A stretch of 64,000 nucleotides of DNA from Casuarina equisetifolia (GCA_028551475.1 CM052362.1:7935354-7999353), one strand, 5' to 3'; shown: positions 36,798 to 49,818, numbered from the stretch's first letter. Notes: generated from the sequence alone by a model not told the origin. Numbers and translations are program-made.

Positions 36798-37186
36798 AGA
36801 ATATTATATAACTGAGCCCGAAGTTTCTAAGAGTCACGAGGGCGACAAAACTTCCAGCCATTATACCACTCAACTGTTGGATTTCAAATGGCTATGTTTA
36901 ACTTACTAAACTAGGAACAAAATAGCTAGCAACTCATCTAGAATTTCGAAGGCTAAGTGGAATAAACAAAGTGCAGTAAACGTCAGAAATAATAACACGA
37001 AAATGCAAGCGACAACAGCAGCTCAAACTTAAAAATACGGAGCTAAATGATTTTAGTCAACTCAAAGCATTTGGGCTGCGCTTGAAATTACCTGTTTCTT
37101 AAGTTATCTAGGTTTCTAAGGTGCCTTCTCCTTAACCCTAAGTCTCCTTTTATAAATCCTAAGTCCAATTAGAACTCAAATTCAAT

Positions 37187-37485
37187 CTTCTCGAAGTATA
37201 TCTTAACTTCTACCTTTTGGAAGCCTATTCTATCTTTTGCCTTCTAGAAGCCTATCGAACATCTTTTACCCTCTAGAAGCTTATCAAATCTTCTACCGTC
37301 TTAATCTTTTAAAAGCCTATCATATCTTCTACCTTCTTAATCTTTTGGAAGTGTATCTTATCTTCTAGTTTCTATAAGCTTATTATATCTTCTACCTTTT
37401 GTTAGCCTATCATATGTTCTACATTCTCAATCTTTTAGAAGCATATCTTATTTCTACCTTTTAGAAGCTCTATCAAATCTCTAAG
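37187..37485. repeat. Minisatellite, unit about 27-35 bp, roughly 10 copies
   Basis: Diverged tandem copies of ATCTTCTACCTTCTAGAAG followed by CCTATCA. Some units carry an extra CTTAATCTTTT segment. No coding frame. Confidence 0.8.
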
Positions 37486-37983
37486 TTATGTGAGTTAGGC
37501 TAGGTCATAACAATACTCACCCAATTAAATAACCTTTGTCCTCAATGGTTAACTTTTTTTCCTTTTATTTTTTTTGTTGCTTTTTTTTTTTTTAGATGTC
37601 ACCATTTGATACTTGAAATGGTGATCAAAAAAGACTCCAAGGTTTTCCCTTATGGGTGAACTCTCTAGTGGAAGGAGAGCTGGTAGAGTCAACTATCCAT
37701 CCTTTGTAGGCATCCACACCTCGAAATTTGCTTGATTCCCTCTAGCAATGATCTACAATGCAACTTCATTGTAATGGAAAAGGTAGCAGCTCATCCACCT
37801 CTTTGTCTTGTAGTGGGTTGGAATGGCTCTAGTTGCTGCCAACTTCATCATTTTTAGTCCTTCTACTAATGTCTCATCTATCTCTTCTAGTGGTGGCGCC
37901 TCCATCTCCTTTGATAGTAGCTCCTTGACCACTTTATTGATGGCTCCTTTGTCTACTCAACACTTCCACTATTGATGCTCTTC

Positions 37984-38320
37984 ATGGTCCATCTTCCTAG
38001 CTATGGCTCATCTTAAGGTGGTTACCCTTTACAACACTCTTAAGAAGCCTTTTCCATAGGTCACCTCATATATTATTCAAACTTAAGACATGGAGTTTGC
38101 TCTAATACTAATTTTCATTAGATGTTAGTTCTATCATTTTTAGCATAATGGTCTTTGTTGGATCCCATAGTCTTAGGTCATGACAATTGATATCATAGTC
38201 AACTTTGCATCTTAAGTTCAAACCATGAATGAGGTGACATGTGGAAAAGGCTACCTAGGAGTGCTACAAAAGGTAACCACATAGATTGAGAGTTGTAATA
38301 GTTGGGAAGATGGGCCATAA
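37984..38320. repeat. Imperfect inverted repeat with arms of about 130 bp
   Basis: Left arm 37984-38110 and right arm about 38188-38320 are diverged reverse complements. Shared blocks, read outward from the centre, are CTTAAGTT(C/T)(A/G)AA, GAGGTGAC, GGAAAAGGCT, GGTAACCAC, GGAAGATGG(G/A)CCAT. The centre of about 75 bp has no repeat. Next to the inner end of each arm is a sequence resembling the tRNA-Met primer site region (TTAGTATTAGAGC on the minus strand; TTGATATCATAGTC on the plus), which suggests two copies of a retroelement leader in opposite orientation. Confidence 0.7.
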
Positions 38321-38329
38321 GGGTATCAA

Positions 38330-39199
38330 TCATGAAAGCATAGTCGATTGTCAAAGGAAGGGGGTTGCAGATATTTTTCTAACCATTTAAAAAAAATAAT
38401 GGAACCGTTTGACAAAGAGGTCAAAAAAGGTGGGTTGAAAATGTTTTTCCAATCACTTAGAAACTCGTGTCCTTGATTGATTTTCTTATTAGCTCCATAG
38501 ATAACATACGTTTGAGCACTAAGAAATATTCTTGCAAACTACTATTATTCTATTAGTGGTAGATACACAGGTTGCTTTAGGTTGTGCTTATAATTTATTT
38601 CTTTAGCTGGGTACATGTAGGTTGAAATTTGTGCGTATTCACACTGCATTATTCATATCCAAGTCTGAACAAACCGAATATTGTTGAGTAAACTCTGAGT
38701 TTATATTGTAGCTACTAGACTTGTAGCACCCTTAGCATACTGTAAACAAAATCTGAATAAAAACTGTTTAGTTGTGTACCGTGCAGTTTATTAGTCTCCA
38801 AGTGCCTAACTAAGAATCTAGTGCCCAAAGCAAACACCCAGCACTTTCTTCTTCACGGCATCTAATTTCTCTAATTCTCGGGCTAACTTTCACCTCCTCA
38901 ACAAAACACTATGACCATCTCCTATTAGAAAAGGTAGTCAATGGGGTACAGTAGAATGTCTTTAGTGTGCTCAGGAGTTGGAGAAAATGCATGCCATGAA
39001 GACGAAAGTTCTGGGTGTTTGCTTCGCGCATCAGACTCTTATGGGGCACTTGGAGGAAACACTGGCCGGAACGTGTTATGGTGGGACATTGGAGTTACAA
39101 CCATGGATCCATCATCATTCTCAAAGCTTTTCTCATTTTTGACAATCCCACCAGCTTTCACTGTGATTGAATGCCATAAAGACAAGGTTCGGTGACTTC
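38330..39199. other. Intergenic DNA, nothing clear
   Basis: Contains an 84-codon plus-strand frame (38941-39195) without recognisable family features. It could be more of the decayed GT47 copy or unrelated. Confidence 0.4.
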
Positions 39200-39780
39200 C
39201 TCCCAAGGCTAAGATGATTGTATGGTCCGATAAGACTGGGATTGAGATGCTTAAGTACGTTGATCATCTCATGCGCACCCAAGGTCAACCTGAGTACACC
39301 AAAGACATTCTACGATCTTAGCCTTTGACATAGGGTTGACCAAACCAAGAAATCTTAGGCACTTCCTTAACACTGAGCTAAGCACTTATCAACCCTAATG
39401 CAGTTTTTTTATGAGCTCATATTTGCTGTCAAAAATCAGCTCTAATCACTTCTTAGAGTACATTTTTGGAAAGGACAAAAGACCTATGATATTTCAATTT
39501 CTGCATGGCTTTTACGATCGGGCTTACTGCGTGCATCATGCCTTAAGTTTTGAAGGTATTTCTTTCCTTCTTTTATCCTTTCCTCCTTAAATTGCTCTGT
39601 TCAGCATTCTGTGTCTCCCTGCAGTTATCTTGTCAAACTTCCTTGATCTGCCATTTAATCATATCTTCTGGACTGGCAAAATTTTTCTGTAATACTCGAG
39701 AATAATATAAACATCATAAGGACAAGGAATACGAGAGGAAGATTTCAACAGATTGCATGACAATTTACTCGAGGTAAAAC
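39200..39780 (+). pseudogene. Decayed GT47/exostosin paralogue fragment
   Basis: The 149-bp segment 39625-39773 aligns with exon 5 of the intact GT47 gene (30625-30782). It keeps the acceptor CTGCAG, the reading 'VILSNFLDLPFNHIF', and a GAGGTAAAAC donor region with the same AATGTTCTG after it. Upstream, 39490-39565 (FQFLHG...) resembles exon 4, and 39215-39322 (DKTGIEM...YTKDIL) weakly resembles the end of exon 3. Several stops, missing bases and lost exons make it a pseudogene. Retained intron positions point to DNA-level duplication, not a processed copy. Confidence 0.7.
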
Positions 39781-40690
39781 AATGTTCTGATTGTTCCATC
39801 CATTTGACATTTAGCGTCTTAATCTGATCTGGTGCATAGAATTCATCATAACGCTGTTTTTGTTCTTTGAAATTTCACCACACCATGACATTGTAATGGA
39901 CAAAAATTTGTTCCTCTTGATTAACGGCACGAAATATCTAAAACTGAAAAGAAAATAACTATTCTGAATGATGTATTCAACACAAAATAGTTGCAGTTTT
40001 GAACAATAATCACTAGAATGCATACCAACTTGGAAAAAAAAAAAAAATCACATCACTAGAATCTAGTAGCCAGCCAAGGCACTTAAACTTTATTTGACAC
40101 AACCAAACAAATAAGCAAGGTTACCAGATAAATTGCAGTATTACTACTTTATATGGACAATCTTCCACAGTGATCAACTATTTGTCTGAATCAAGGTTGT
40201 TGAGAAGTTGGTGGACATATAAGAAGTAAAAATATCGCGTTGAATTGATTACCGAGATTGCATTTCGAACCTTTCAACCTGAGATCCTCTAGGAACTGAT
40301 AGCCAATCGGAACATCAAGCTGGCACGCCAACTATATGACACGAGGCACAAAAGCTAGAAACATTATGTTCTTTTACCTTCCAACTAAACTGAGATCAAA
40401 AGGAAGAACCCATTTACCAACAAGGCTCACTTGAGTGGAGGCAGAAAGATGAGTGGGGGGTGAGGGGGAACAGAAAAGGTTTATTCACATATTATTTAGT
40501 ACAATATACAGCAACTCGCATAAGCAAGTACGCTCTGTGTTCTACAACTCGTACAAAGTAAATCCTGCATCTGTGAACATACCATTCTGCATATCTAATG
40601 TTAGTACAAACCAGCAAGCAACTGCATCTCTCCGTCGAGAACAGACCATGTGCACCCACTATAGGTCATGTTACGGGCACATGGCTTTCT

Positions 40691-43600
40691 TCAGCTTCTT
40701 GGCCAGTCAGTTTCCATGTTGGAGACTTCAATGTCAACCTGTAAGCAGGCATTCATGCAATTAAAGAACCAACAAAAGCTTGTTTTATTCAGCCGGAGAT
40801 ATCAGCAGGATAGACACCAATACCTGCTCATCAAAATTCTCAGGAATCTCAAATTCTGTCCCTGATGCATTTGCAAGTTCGTCAAGAGTTTCCTGCGAGG
40901 ACCAGAGAGAATGTATACATACAAAGCGGCAACTTCCAAAAGTATAGGATGGCAAGATGATCTCGTCAGCACTGTTCTGAGATGAATTTCTTTGGGACGG
41001 TGACAAAACGTGCAAGAGAAGTAAGTTATAGTGTTGACTTAAGCTGCTTAAGATTTGAAAGTTAATTCTAGCGTCAACAATTAGTACTAATGCTCCAACT
41101 GATATTATACATTCTATGTTGAATATTGGACGATTTAACACTGAGTCTCTGGGTGGAGTGAGCTCATTAAGTCAAACCTTACCCGGTCTTACAAATGATT
41201 ATCCAACCACTAGAATTATTGGGAGAAACAAGATAAAATGTAACGTACTCTAACGAGCATTGGCTCAAAGCAGTTAATGTTAAACTAGATATTTCAATTG
41301 TACGTGGCTATTTGTTCTTTGTTTTCTTCACTTATTTAGATGTTAAACTAAATAAATGGAATGGAAGTTGCTAGCATCCTCTCATAAGGGGTCATCCCCC
41401 AGTTCAATGGTAAAATATCTTGACCCCACAGCTGTTGCACAAATGAACTGGTTCAGTCATAAACAACATAAATTGTCTTGGTAAATCTCAGAATGCTTCA
41501 CCAAGATGTACAGTAATGCCAACATTTGTCCAACGTCAAGGAAAATTGTATGGAAGGGAAAGGATCAAACAAGAATGTCAATAAAAATTGTCAGCATGGG
41601 TACGCGGGGAGGGGGGAGGGGGTGGGGTGGTAGCTCAAAATACAGAGGCCAACAATGTAGACTGTATAACATTTTCCATCTCAAAATATTAATTAACCAG
41701 AAATACCTGCTCATCAAGGTCAACAGATGGATTCTCCATTTGGATGGATAAATGCTCTGTAACAGCCTCAGCAGTTCCCAAAAGTGTCTGCATCAGATTT
41801 CTTTTACTTTAAACAAAATACAGACACATAAGCTGGAACCTCAAACTGCCAACTTCTCAGAAATTATTGCAATAAAAAGGGTTTACAGGCAAACTAAATC
41901 AGCAACATGAACCTGAAACCAAAAGAGATCATAAGCAAGTCATCGCAAGCTTCTCTGTTTTTTTTTTTTTTTTTTTTGATAACACAATTACCAACTAGAA
42001 CAAGTACCAATAGTCTTCTTTGTGTCCAGGCTGGAGATGATACTCTCCCAGCCCCATATCCCCACATGCTAAAATAGTAATGTTAATCATATAAGAGATG
42101 ACACAAATTTTAGTAAGAATTTTTTTAAAAAAAAATGGAAGAGGTAAAGCTAATAACAGAAAGAGAAGAAGTTGCTGTTCTTGTAAAAAAGATATGTACT
42201 TTGCAACACCCAGAAAGGAAAATAAGACATCAAGCTGAATGGATTAATTTATAACTCCTCTAGAGGTTGCCCATTTAGATCCCTAGTTCACAGAGGTTTT
42301 AAGTTTCCAATTGAAAACACTTGGTGCAAAGCTCCTAGCATAGCTTGCCACCATGCGTCCACAACCTGCACTCAAAAAAAGGATTGTCGAAGTCCTTGAA
42401 ACCCAACTCAAACCAGTACGTCTAATGGGCCCAAGTGCAGCTTCCAGCTTTGCTGACCAACCATTTCCTTGAAATCTAAAAGTTGTAAGCCTTACTGATA
42501 TTACCGCAAATTTCATGCATTAGACAAGAAAGTATAGTGGCTCTTAGTTAACCATGTATTTAGCTCAGACTAGGCAGGGATTATACGCAACTCAATTTTT
42601 CTGTTAACATCTCCAGGGTCTAATCAAATAATTCACATGAAGAAAATTCCCTCTACAAGTTAATACCTCCTTGTAGCAGTTATCAGTTGTTTCACTGCAA
42701 CAAGTACGTAGACTGCCTAAGTCTTATGGTACCGCTGCAATAGGACAATTTTCCGTCCTATTAAGAATTACTTCATAACAACTTCTTGAACTTGAAAAGA
42801 CTAGCATATAAAAAGTTCCCATTGAAAGGTTAGAAGAAGGAACTAGTTATGATGACTTCCATTTTACGGTACATAAAAGATTCTGCAACATAGTTGTTTG
42901 GTAAAAAGTATATTGACAGCACATCAATAAAACCTACATAGAGCTTTGAGCATACTCATCTAAGTCTCATAATTATTTACCTTAATATCTCCAACTTGTT
43001 ACTCCACCAAAGAAATCAGTCCAAATCAAAAATCCCATAGAGTTCAAATATGAAATCATCAGTAATCAATAAACTATTTGTTCCCTTGCTTTTTAGACAT
43101 TATACCTGCTCATCTGACCTCGTCAAAGAATTTCCAGGGCCTAAAGGTAGAGGCTTAGTGTCACCCATGCTTCCCTGGGTGGTCAACATAGAATAGTCCA
43201 GTAAGAACACTGGTTAGGGCATTATTAATTGAAGACATAGATTAGACGGCATTTATTACTGGGAACATGTTTTTAGCAAACCAACCTGTAAAGACCATCA
43301 ATAACCTCACAACTTCCATAAAGTAATTTGGCTCACAAAGTTTTAAGCAAGAAAGAATACAATAAGCTGAAGATAGGTTGGGGTATTCCGTCAAAAATAT
43401 AATGGGTTTATGTAAAAACCTCAGTTCCACAGGCAGCAGCCTGAGGGAACCTCAAGTACCCATCGATATGTAACACATATCAACGAACTGCAAAATTTAG
43501 GAGAAGATGAACATGCACACACACACAAAAAAAAAAAAAAAGCCTCATGTCAGCAAACTAAGAACTAGAGATTCATTTGCTTCACGTATATGCTGCAAAC

Positions 43601-46600
43601 CAACCCAAGGAATTTATACCTGATCATCCTGGTCAGCATATGAATTTTCAGGTTCCATGCTTAAAGGCTTAATATCAGCTGGCGTTTCCTGGGTAAACAT
43701 GAATTTATTCAGAAATCAAACTGTATACATGAGTTACTCGTCATGACAATCTATAAAGACATAAATCCATGAAGAGACTTATAATTACAATTTTCACTTG
43801 AGAATAGATTCAAACGAAGAGAAAAGCAAGGAACAAATATTTCTAATCTAATTGCCAGGTTGAGTATCAAGATGTATCAATTCTTAAAGTAACAAATAGA
43901 ATCATTCAACAAACAATGTATCAGAGTAACTCAACAATTATGCTAAGATGATTGGATATGTGATGACACAAAACAGTCCAGGTGAGGAATCCATCTAGTT
44001 TCAAAGAACTTCCATCATAACTCAACAGCTATGCTGGGATTATCAGGTATTTGATGACACAAAATGGTCCAGGTGAGGAATCTATTTGGTTTCAAAGAAC
44101 TTTCATCATAACTCAACAACTTTGTTAAGATGATTGGGTATTTGATGACACAAAACATGTACAGGTAAGGAATCCATCCGGTTTCAAAGAATTTTCGTCA
44201 TAACTCAACAACTATGTTGAGATGACTCGGTATGTGATGACAAAAAAGTGTCCAGGGGAGGAATCCATCTGATTTCAAAGAACTTTCATCATTTGCAATG
44301 AGAAGACTGATGATTTTCAGGCTCAGTAGTTCTTACAAATTAAGAGTACCAGATCTTTTCATTAAACAAGCAATTTATAAATAACTCAAATGGACAGAGA
44401 TACCTCTGAAATAAGTGTAAACATAGATTGAAATACATACAGGCTCACTTTGGTTGAAAGGAATGGGTCTTCCCGCTTTTGCAAGATCTCTCAACGTTCC
44501 CTTCAAGTTAAGTAAAAAGATTAACTAAGGGTAAGCAAAACCAAAAGAAAAATGGCACTTAAACTTTAAAATCGTGTTAAAATAAATAAAAAGATAAAGT
44601 TTGTGGAACAGAAGCAAGAATAGGATTTGAGACCATTCAAACTTACACATGTAATCAAAACTTTGGACGCATGGTGGCAAGCTATGCTAGGAGTCTATCT
44701 TAGAGACTATCTCAGATACAAAATACTGTATCTTACTTTGAGAAAGGTGATTTGAGAGTCTCATCTATATGAAATAAGCCTTCACAAAGAGATGAACAAA
44801 TGTTCAACCATACTAAACACCAAAAGAAAAACCATCTTCTATCCCAATTAGCAGAGAGTTTTCCAGAGCTATAGTAAGACCATAAGAGTCAATCAACAGT
44901 CTATTCCCCTAATCTACGCAACAGAATTGAAAGATACTAGGGAAACCCTAAAAGAGGTATAGGAAAGGGAATTAATGATTAACAACTTGAGGAAACAATA
45001 GACTGCCTTAAGGCCATGCTGAACATTTGTCAATTCCCAAGTATTGTCAAACAATAGCTTTAGCAAATGCAAACAAGCAGTAATGAATGCTCGAGATAAC
45101 AATGGATACCATATTTTCGAAACCCTTTTAAATAATATAAGTCAAGCCCTACCTCACCTGTTAATCGAAGGAATATTTGTTACATCTAATATGTCCAAAA
45201 TTGACACTCAGATGTGACATAAAAATAAGAATTTTTTGGAAGTTTTCTTCAACCATATATGACCTGAAGGACAAAAATCTTGTACTTGAAGTTTTGCTCA
45301 ACTAGATAGTGGAAAAATAGTGATGTTGAGTTCAAATCTTGACTTTGCAATTTATCTCCCATTTTAATTAGTAGGTGTTTGAGCCAGCATATGAAGAACA
45401 GTAATCAATATCAATTAGATAATTAAATTCATGTTTTCCTTTCAAAAACTTAAGCTTTGGGTTGAGCGATCATTAGTGAGAGAAGTTACAAAATAATGTT
45501 ATAGTTAGGAATGAATAAAAGATAATGCTAAAGCTAATTTCAGTGTTTTTCTACATCCTACTGTAACCGTTCCTTGTTTCAGACTTCAAGATGATAAACT
45601 TTTCTCCAGGTTTGAATTGTTAAATACTTTTTAAAGAAACCAAACATAAGCTTTGTATTGAATAGTGAATGACCACAGCATGACGAGGCTAAAGTAAAGC
45701 TCGAGTGGGCTTCTGGTGGCCCACAAAAATGTGCTGTGTAAGCCTTCTTACTTTTTAACAAAATTCTTCACGTAATGCTATTTGATGGTATGTCAAATTA
45801 TTATCCTATTCACTCAACTACTTTGACAAATATATAGTGACAACAACTTAATGAACTTTTCTTCTATGAGTTTTTTTGAGTGATTTACCATTTGCCCAAG
45901 AGCTAAATGTATAATGTATATACAACAGAAGCCTTGAGGCTCAACTTGAACTCTAGCCAAGCTTGACGAAACCCAAGCTAGGCAGAGTCGCTGTTAAGCA
46001 GTTTAGTACTCGACTTGACTTTGGCTGGTTTCTGCCCATTAAGTTTGTTCATAGGCCATAGATGTCTACTATATTTTCCCTTTTCTTTCTTTTGGTTTGG
46101 TCCCTATCTAGTTTCTTTCAGTTATCTTCTTCCCTCATGCCTATCTACATCGTACTTTCTCATAGAAAACTTATTCCATAACAAATCCTTGCCGACATGT
46201 GATGATATTGTAAAAGAAAGTCAAGCAATGTTGACTTGAAGTCCAGCCTCATAAGACATAAACATCAATTAATATGGAAGTCTAACCAAAACCAGTTCCT
46301 ACCTTGTTTGCCCACATTAGTCCACAAGCATTGCAGAGAGATCTTGGACCAGCTGGCCCGCGACGCATTGCTGGAGTAGACTTTTCACTAATCCCACAAT
46401 GTTGGCATCTACGTAAACTAAACAAAATTGGAAACAGAAAAGCACACTTTTCATGTCAGCATGAATTAATAACAGGCAGAACAAGTACCATTAAGAGAAT
46501 TAATTGAGAAATGCATTTTAAGGTTAAAACTTGTAAGTGATTTGGCTTCAAACTCACACAGGTGCAGGACAAGTTGTGCCATCACTTGAATCACAGTTTT

Positions 46601-49438
46601 CAGCAGTCCCTCTGTCAGACTCCTTTAATGATGCAAACTGTCCATTCTTACGATGCATCCTAGAAGAAAATCAAAAATTTATATACTACCAAAATCTAGC
46701 ATATTACTAACCCCCTTGGTAAGGGGATAGTTTCCAATTCAAAAATTCAGGACAAAAATGAACTACCACACCTTTCTAATGCTCGAAAATCAAAGCCCTG
46801 ACAGATATGAAATACACATACAACCCAATTCACTTAATGCATGTATGTTCCTAGATCTTCATAAGAGGAGAAGTGAGAGCAAAACAAAAGAAAGCCTTAC
46901 ATCTGCACCCATAAACACAACCTAATGAATAAAACTAAAAGGAAACTCCCCAAATATTAGCAAGTATATTGCAAACCTCCAGCAAATGATACATAGAATT
47001 TGTGGAACTCTGATTTATCTTCATTAGAAAGCAATGTCCAAGAAAAATTCCGATTAAGGAAACATAATGAACCAGATATACATTTAAGAAAATACAACAA
47101 AGAGTCTTCTATGAGAAAAACAAGCGTTAGTTCTTAGGTAATTTTGGTACAGGACTTCTTAAACAAAAGTCATCGTTGCTTGAGAAAGGCTTGGGTTGAG
47201 CTAAGGTCTTCAAGCCAGAAGTTTTTGGAACAGGATACCAGTCAAATGGACTCAGCAAATGGCTCAGTTTTCTCTAACAAAAGGCATTGGAAACTCTCAT
47301 AAATTTTCCCCTTCATTGGTTAGCAGAACCCACCCATAGCTTCAGGCAAGAACTCAAAGCCGCCTTAATTTTACTAAAACTAGTTCTGCGAAATCAGAAA
47401 GTTAGAAGCTTTGGCTACTCAGACCAACTACAGGTAAACATAAACAAAAATTACACAACTGGCCCATCTACAGAAAGACAGCATATAAGGTCCTCGTCTG
47501 CAGCTCGTGGTACCAAATTTTGTAATACACAGATAATTTAACTTATAAAACATCAGAAAGCTTGTAAAACAAAATCAGCAGCCAATAACAAAAAAAAAGA
47601 AAAAGAAAAAATAGAAGGCTACAAAATAAGCCAGACTAGAAAGTTACAATATGGGACCTCCATTATTATGAAAATCTCTTAGGTCTATAAGCATGCTTAT
47701 AGTTTAACTTCTAAAGGACTGAATACAATGACCAAGTTTCATGACATCTAAACTGAGAGAAGTAGCAAGAGTAGACAAGCAAATTCACAGAAGAAACTAG
47801 ACTCCCCAGGAATATGTAGTTTTTTTTAAATCATTTTTCATAGATAGCGGGAAATCCAAAGTATCATGTAATATGACTTTTACAGAACAATCTCCATTAA
47901 AAAGCTTTTATGAGTAGTGTAAAAATCATATGTTGTGGCAAATTCCAGGGTGAACCTTCAGAATGATTACAACAAAGTAGATACATCCAATTAAAGTACC
48001 ATATACACAGGTACTCAGGTACACAGATAAAGAAAAGGTTTTCATTTCAATTCAAAACTCACCTCTGAGCAACTTCTTTTCGACAAGTGTACCGGATTTT
48101 CTTTTCAAAACATCTCTCTTTTCTCTTTTCACGGAACCTAACAAGGGATGCAATTCTTCGTGAAAGTTTCGAACCTGAACCTCGTGATGCGTCACCTATT
48201 CCCTAGTGCATTGAAAAATAAAATTATAAAACTTTGATGAAACATTTACAAATCTTTCCAGAGTGCATAGTGGACTTTCACTGGAATACCCTGCTATTCT
48301 GTTGAAGCAGAAACTCGGAGCTAGGGACACTATTGGGTATATCACATCCTCCCAGTAGTAGTAGTACTGCCTGCACCTGCAAGCGCAAATTCCGGCATAT
48401 CAGGTTTATCTTACTGAAAAGGACAAGCAAGCATGAGAAGTCATGCAACACGGATATTGATGCACAAGCACCTAATGAAGATTGTAAATATGCCCCCAAA
48501 AATCACAGCACGCCAAGAACAAAACAATTATGGCCAAAGCAAAGCAACAACAGAACATTAAAAATCACTACAAATATAACTGTCAGCTTGGCACCAACCT
48601 AAAACACTTTCTATCCAGCAGCGCTATAAAGAAATGATTACAAATTTTGACGAAATTTGGCTAAAATAGAAAAAAAAATCCCAGTATACGACTGGGCCTA
48701 TATTCACTCACATTCACCAGACGATGACTACAACGAAAACCATTACTGCCAAGCTCATATGAGATCATCTTCATCCCTCCACACCAGGACTGCTCTTACA
48801 GTCAGTGAAAGCTGTGGGCCCACAACCTATATCCCAACATGCAATGCCCCAACAGGACGACATATTCCTATATAGAAATAATTGCAGGAAACCCAAAAGC
48901 CCAAAATCAAGCATGTCTCAAAAAATAAATGAGAGCTTCCAGATAAAGAATCATAATTTGCAGGTAGCTTAAAACCATTCACCAAGGAAAACTAAAATCA
49001 CAAATGAAAGAAGAAAGAAAATAAAGCCACAAAGTCCAGTTCACCACTTGATTTTCTTTCCATTTTACAGATAACTAAAGACGAACCTAAGCCAAGAGAG
49101 TACCACCAAAGAGAGCGAACCTTCTGGGGCGTAACAGCGGGGAAAACGTAGACCTCGCCCTCGAAGGCGACGGTGAGCTCGCTGGTGCGAGACGCCGTAA
49201 CGGAACCGCTATGTACACGAGTTTCCACCCCTCCATTTACAGCCTCGAGGTGACCTCCTCCATTGACGTATTCGTCTTCGGATCCAACATCGTCACCTTC
49301 CACCTCTATCGGCACCTGCACTAGCTGCTCCTCTCGGCCCGCTAACGGCCGCGCCTGCAGTGGCTGCGCAATGACCGTCTTCATTCCTCGAGCATCAGAA
49401 ACTAACTCTCTGTTCCAGATGATTTTACCGGTTTCCAA
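40691..49438 (-). CDS. TIFY-CCT-GATA transcription factor, long form (ZIM-like)
   Basis: Nuclear regulator of the ZIM/ZML type (Arabidopsis GATA24/25/28), known to combine TIFY, CCT and GATA domains. Eleven exons on the minus strand: 49438-49121, 48376-48290, 48202-48063, 46659-46558, 46408-46303, 44500-44441, 43688-43620, 43174-43106, 41787-41707, 40892-40824, 40738-40691. Total 382 residues, or 364 if the second Met (49384, [13 protein letters not shown]) is used, which fits homologues better. TIFY is the variant [11 protein letters not shown], split by intron 1 before [10 protein letters not shown]. The CCT core is [20 protein letters not shown]. The GATA finger is CX2CX20CX2C (CQHC...CNAC), with MRRGPAGPR in the loop. 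The C-terminal third comes from a run of small in-frame exons ending in acidic residues plus Gln. TIFY usually mediates dimerisation, GATA binds DNA. A paralogue lies directly upstream. Confidence 0.93.
43926..44293. repeat. 91-92 bp minisatellite, four copies, in GATA intron
   Basis: Copies begin TAACTCAACA at about 43926, 44018, 44109 and 44201. Each runs through GATGATTGGGTAT, GTGATGACACAAAA, GTCCAGGTGAGGAATCCATC and TTTCAAAGAACTTTCATCA. It sits in the intron between exons 44500-44441 and 43688-43620. The constant period with roughly 10-15% divergence shows an old array. Confidence 0.9.
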
Positions 49439-49745
49439 ACAGAAATCCCGACGCTTAAACCTGAAACTAAAACCACTTCAAATTTTTCAGCTTCCAAATC
49501 ACAAGCTAAAACCCTAACTGCGGGAACACATTCGAGTGTACCCGAGGGTGTGAATATTGTTGAAGATCAGGTTTTACAACAACGAAAATGGAAAATGAAG
49601 AGAGCTTCGAGTCCTCGTGTTTCCTTGGAGAGACTCAATTCAGATACTGAAACAATCGAGGAAAATTCGACCCTTATTTCCATTTTTATGTATTTCCGGG
49701 GGGACGATGGAAGCCGTTGATGTGGTGGGGCCCAGAGAGGTGGGT

Positions 49746-49818
49746 CACGTGGAGAAGACGGTAGGGTTGTGTCAGGCGAGAGGGGGACACGAGGGGGTGC
49801 TAAGCAGACGTCCACGTG
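49746..49818. promoter_or_regulatory. Two G-boxes upstream of the long GATA gene
   Basis: CACGTG occurs at 49746-49751 (GGTCACGTGG) and 49813-49818 (TCCACGTGC), 67 bp apart and about 310-435 bp upstream of the possible start codons. Light and stress bZIP/bHLH factors commonly bind such pairs; activity here is inferred. Confidence 0.4.

Noticed and set aside
38941-39195. 84-codon plus-strand frame as a possible gene
   Set aside because: Lies in repeat-rich DNA next to the GT47 relic, has no domain, and no splice context supports it.
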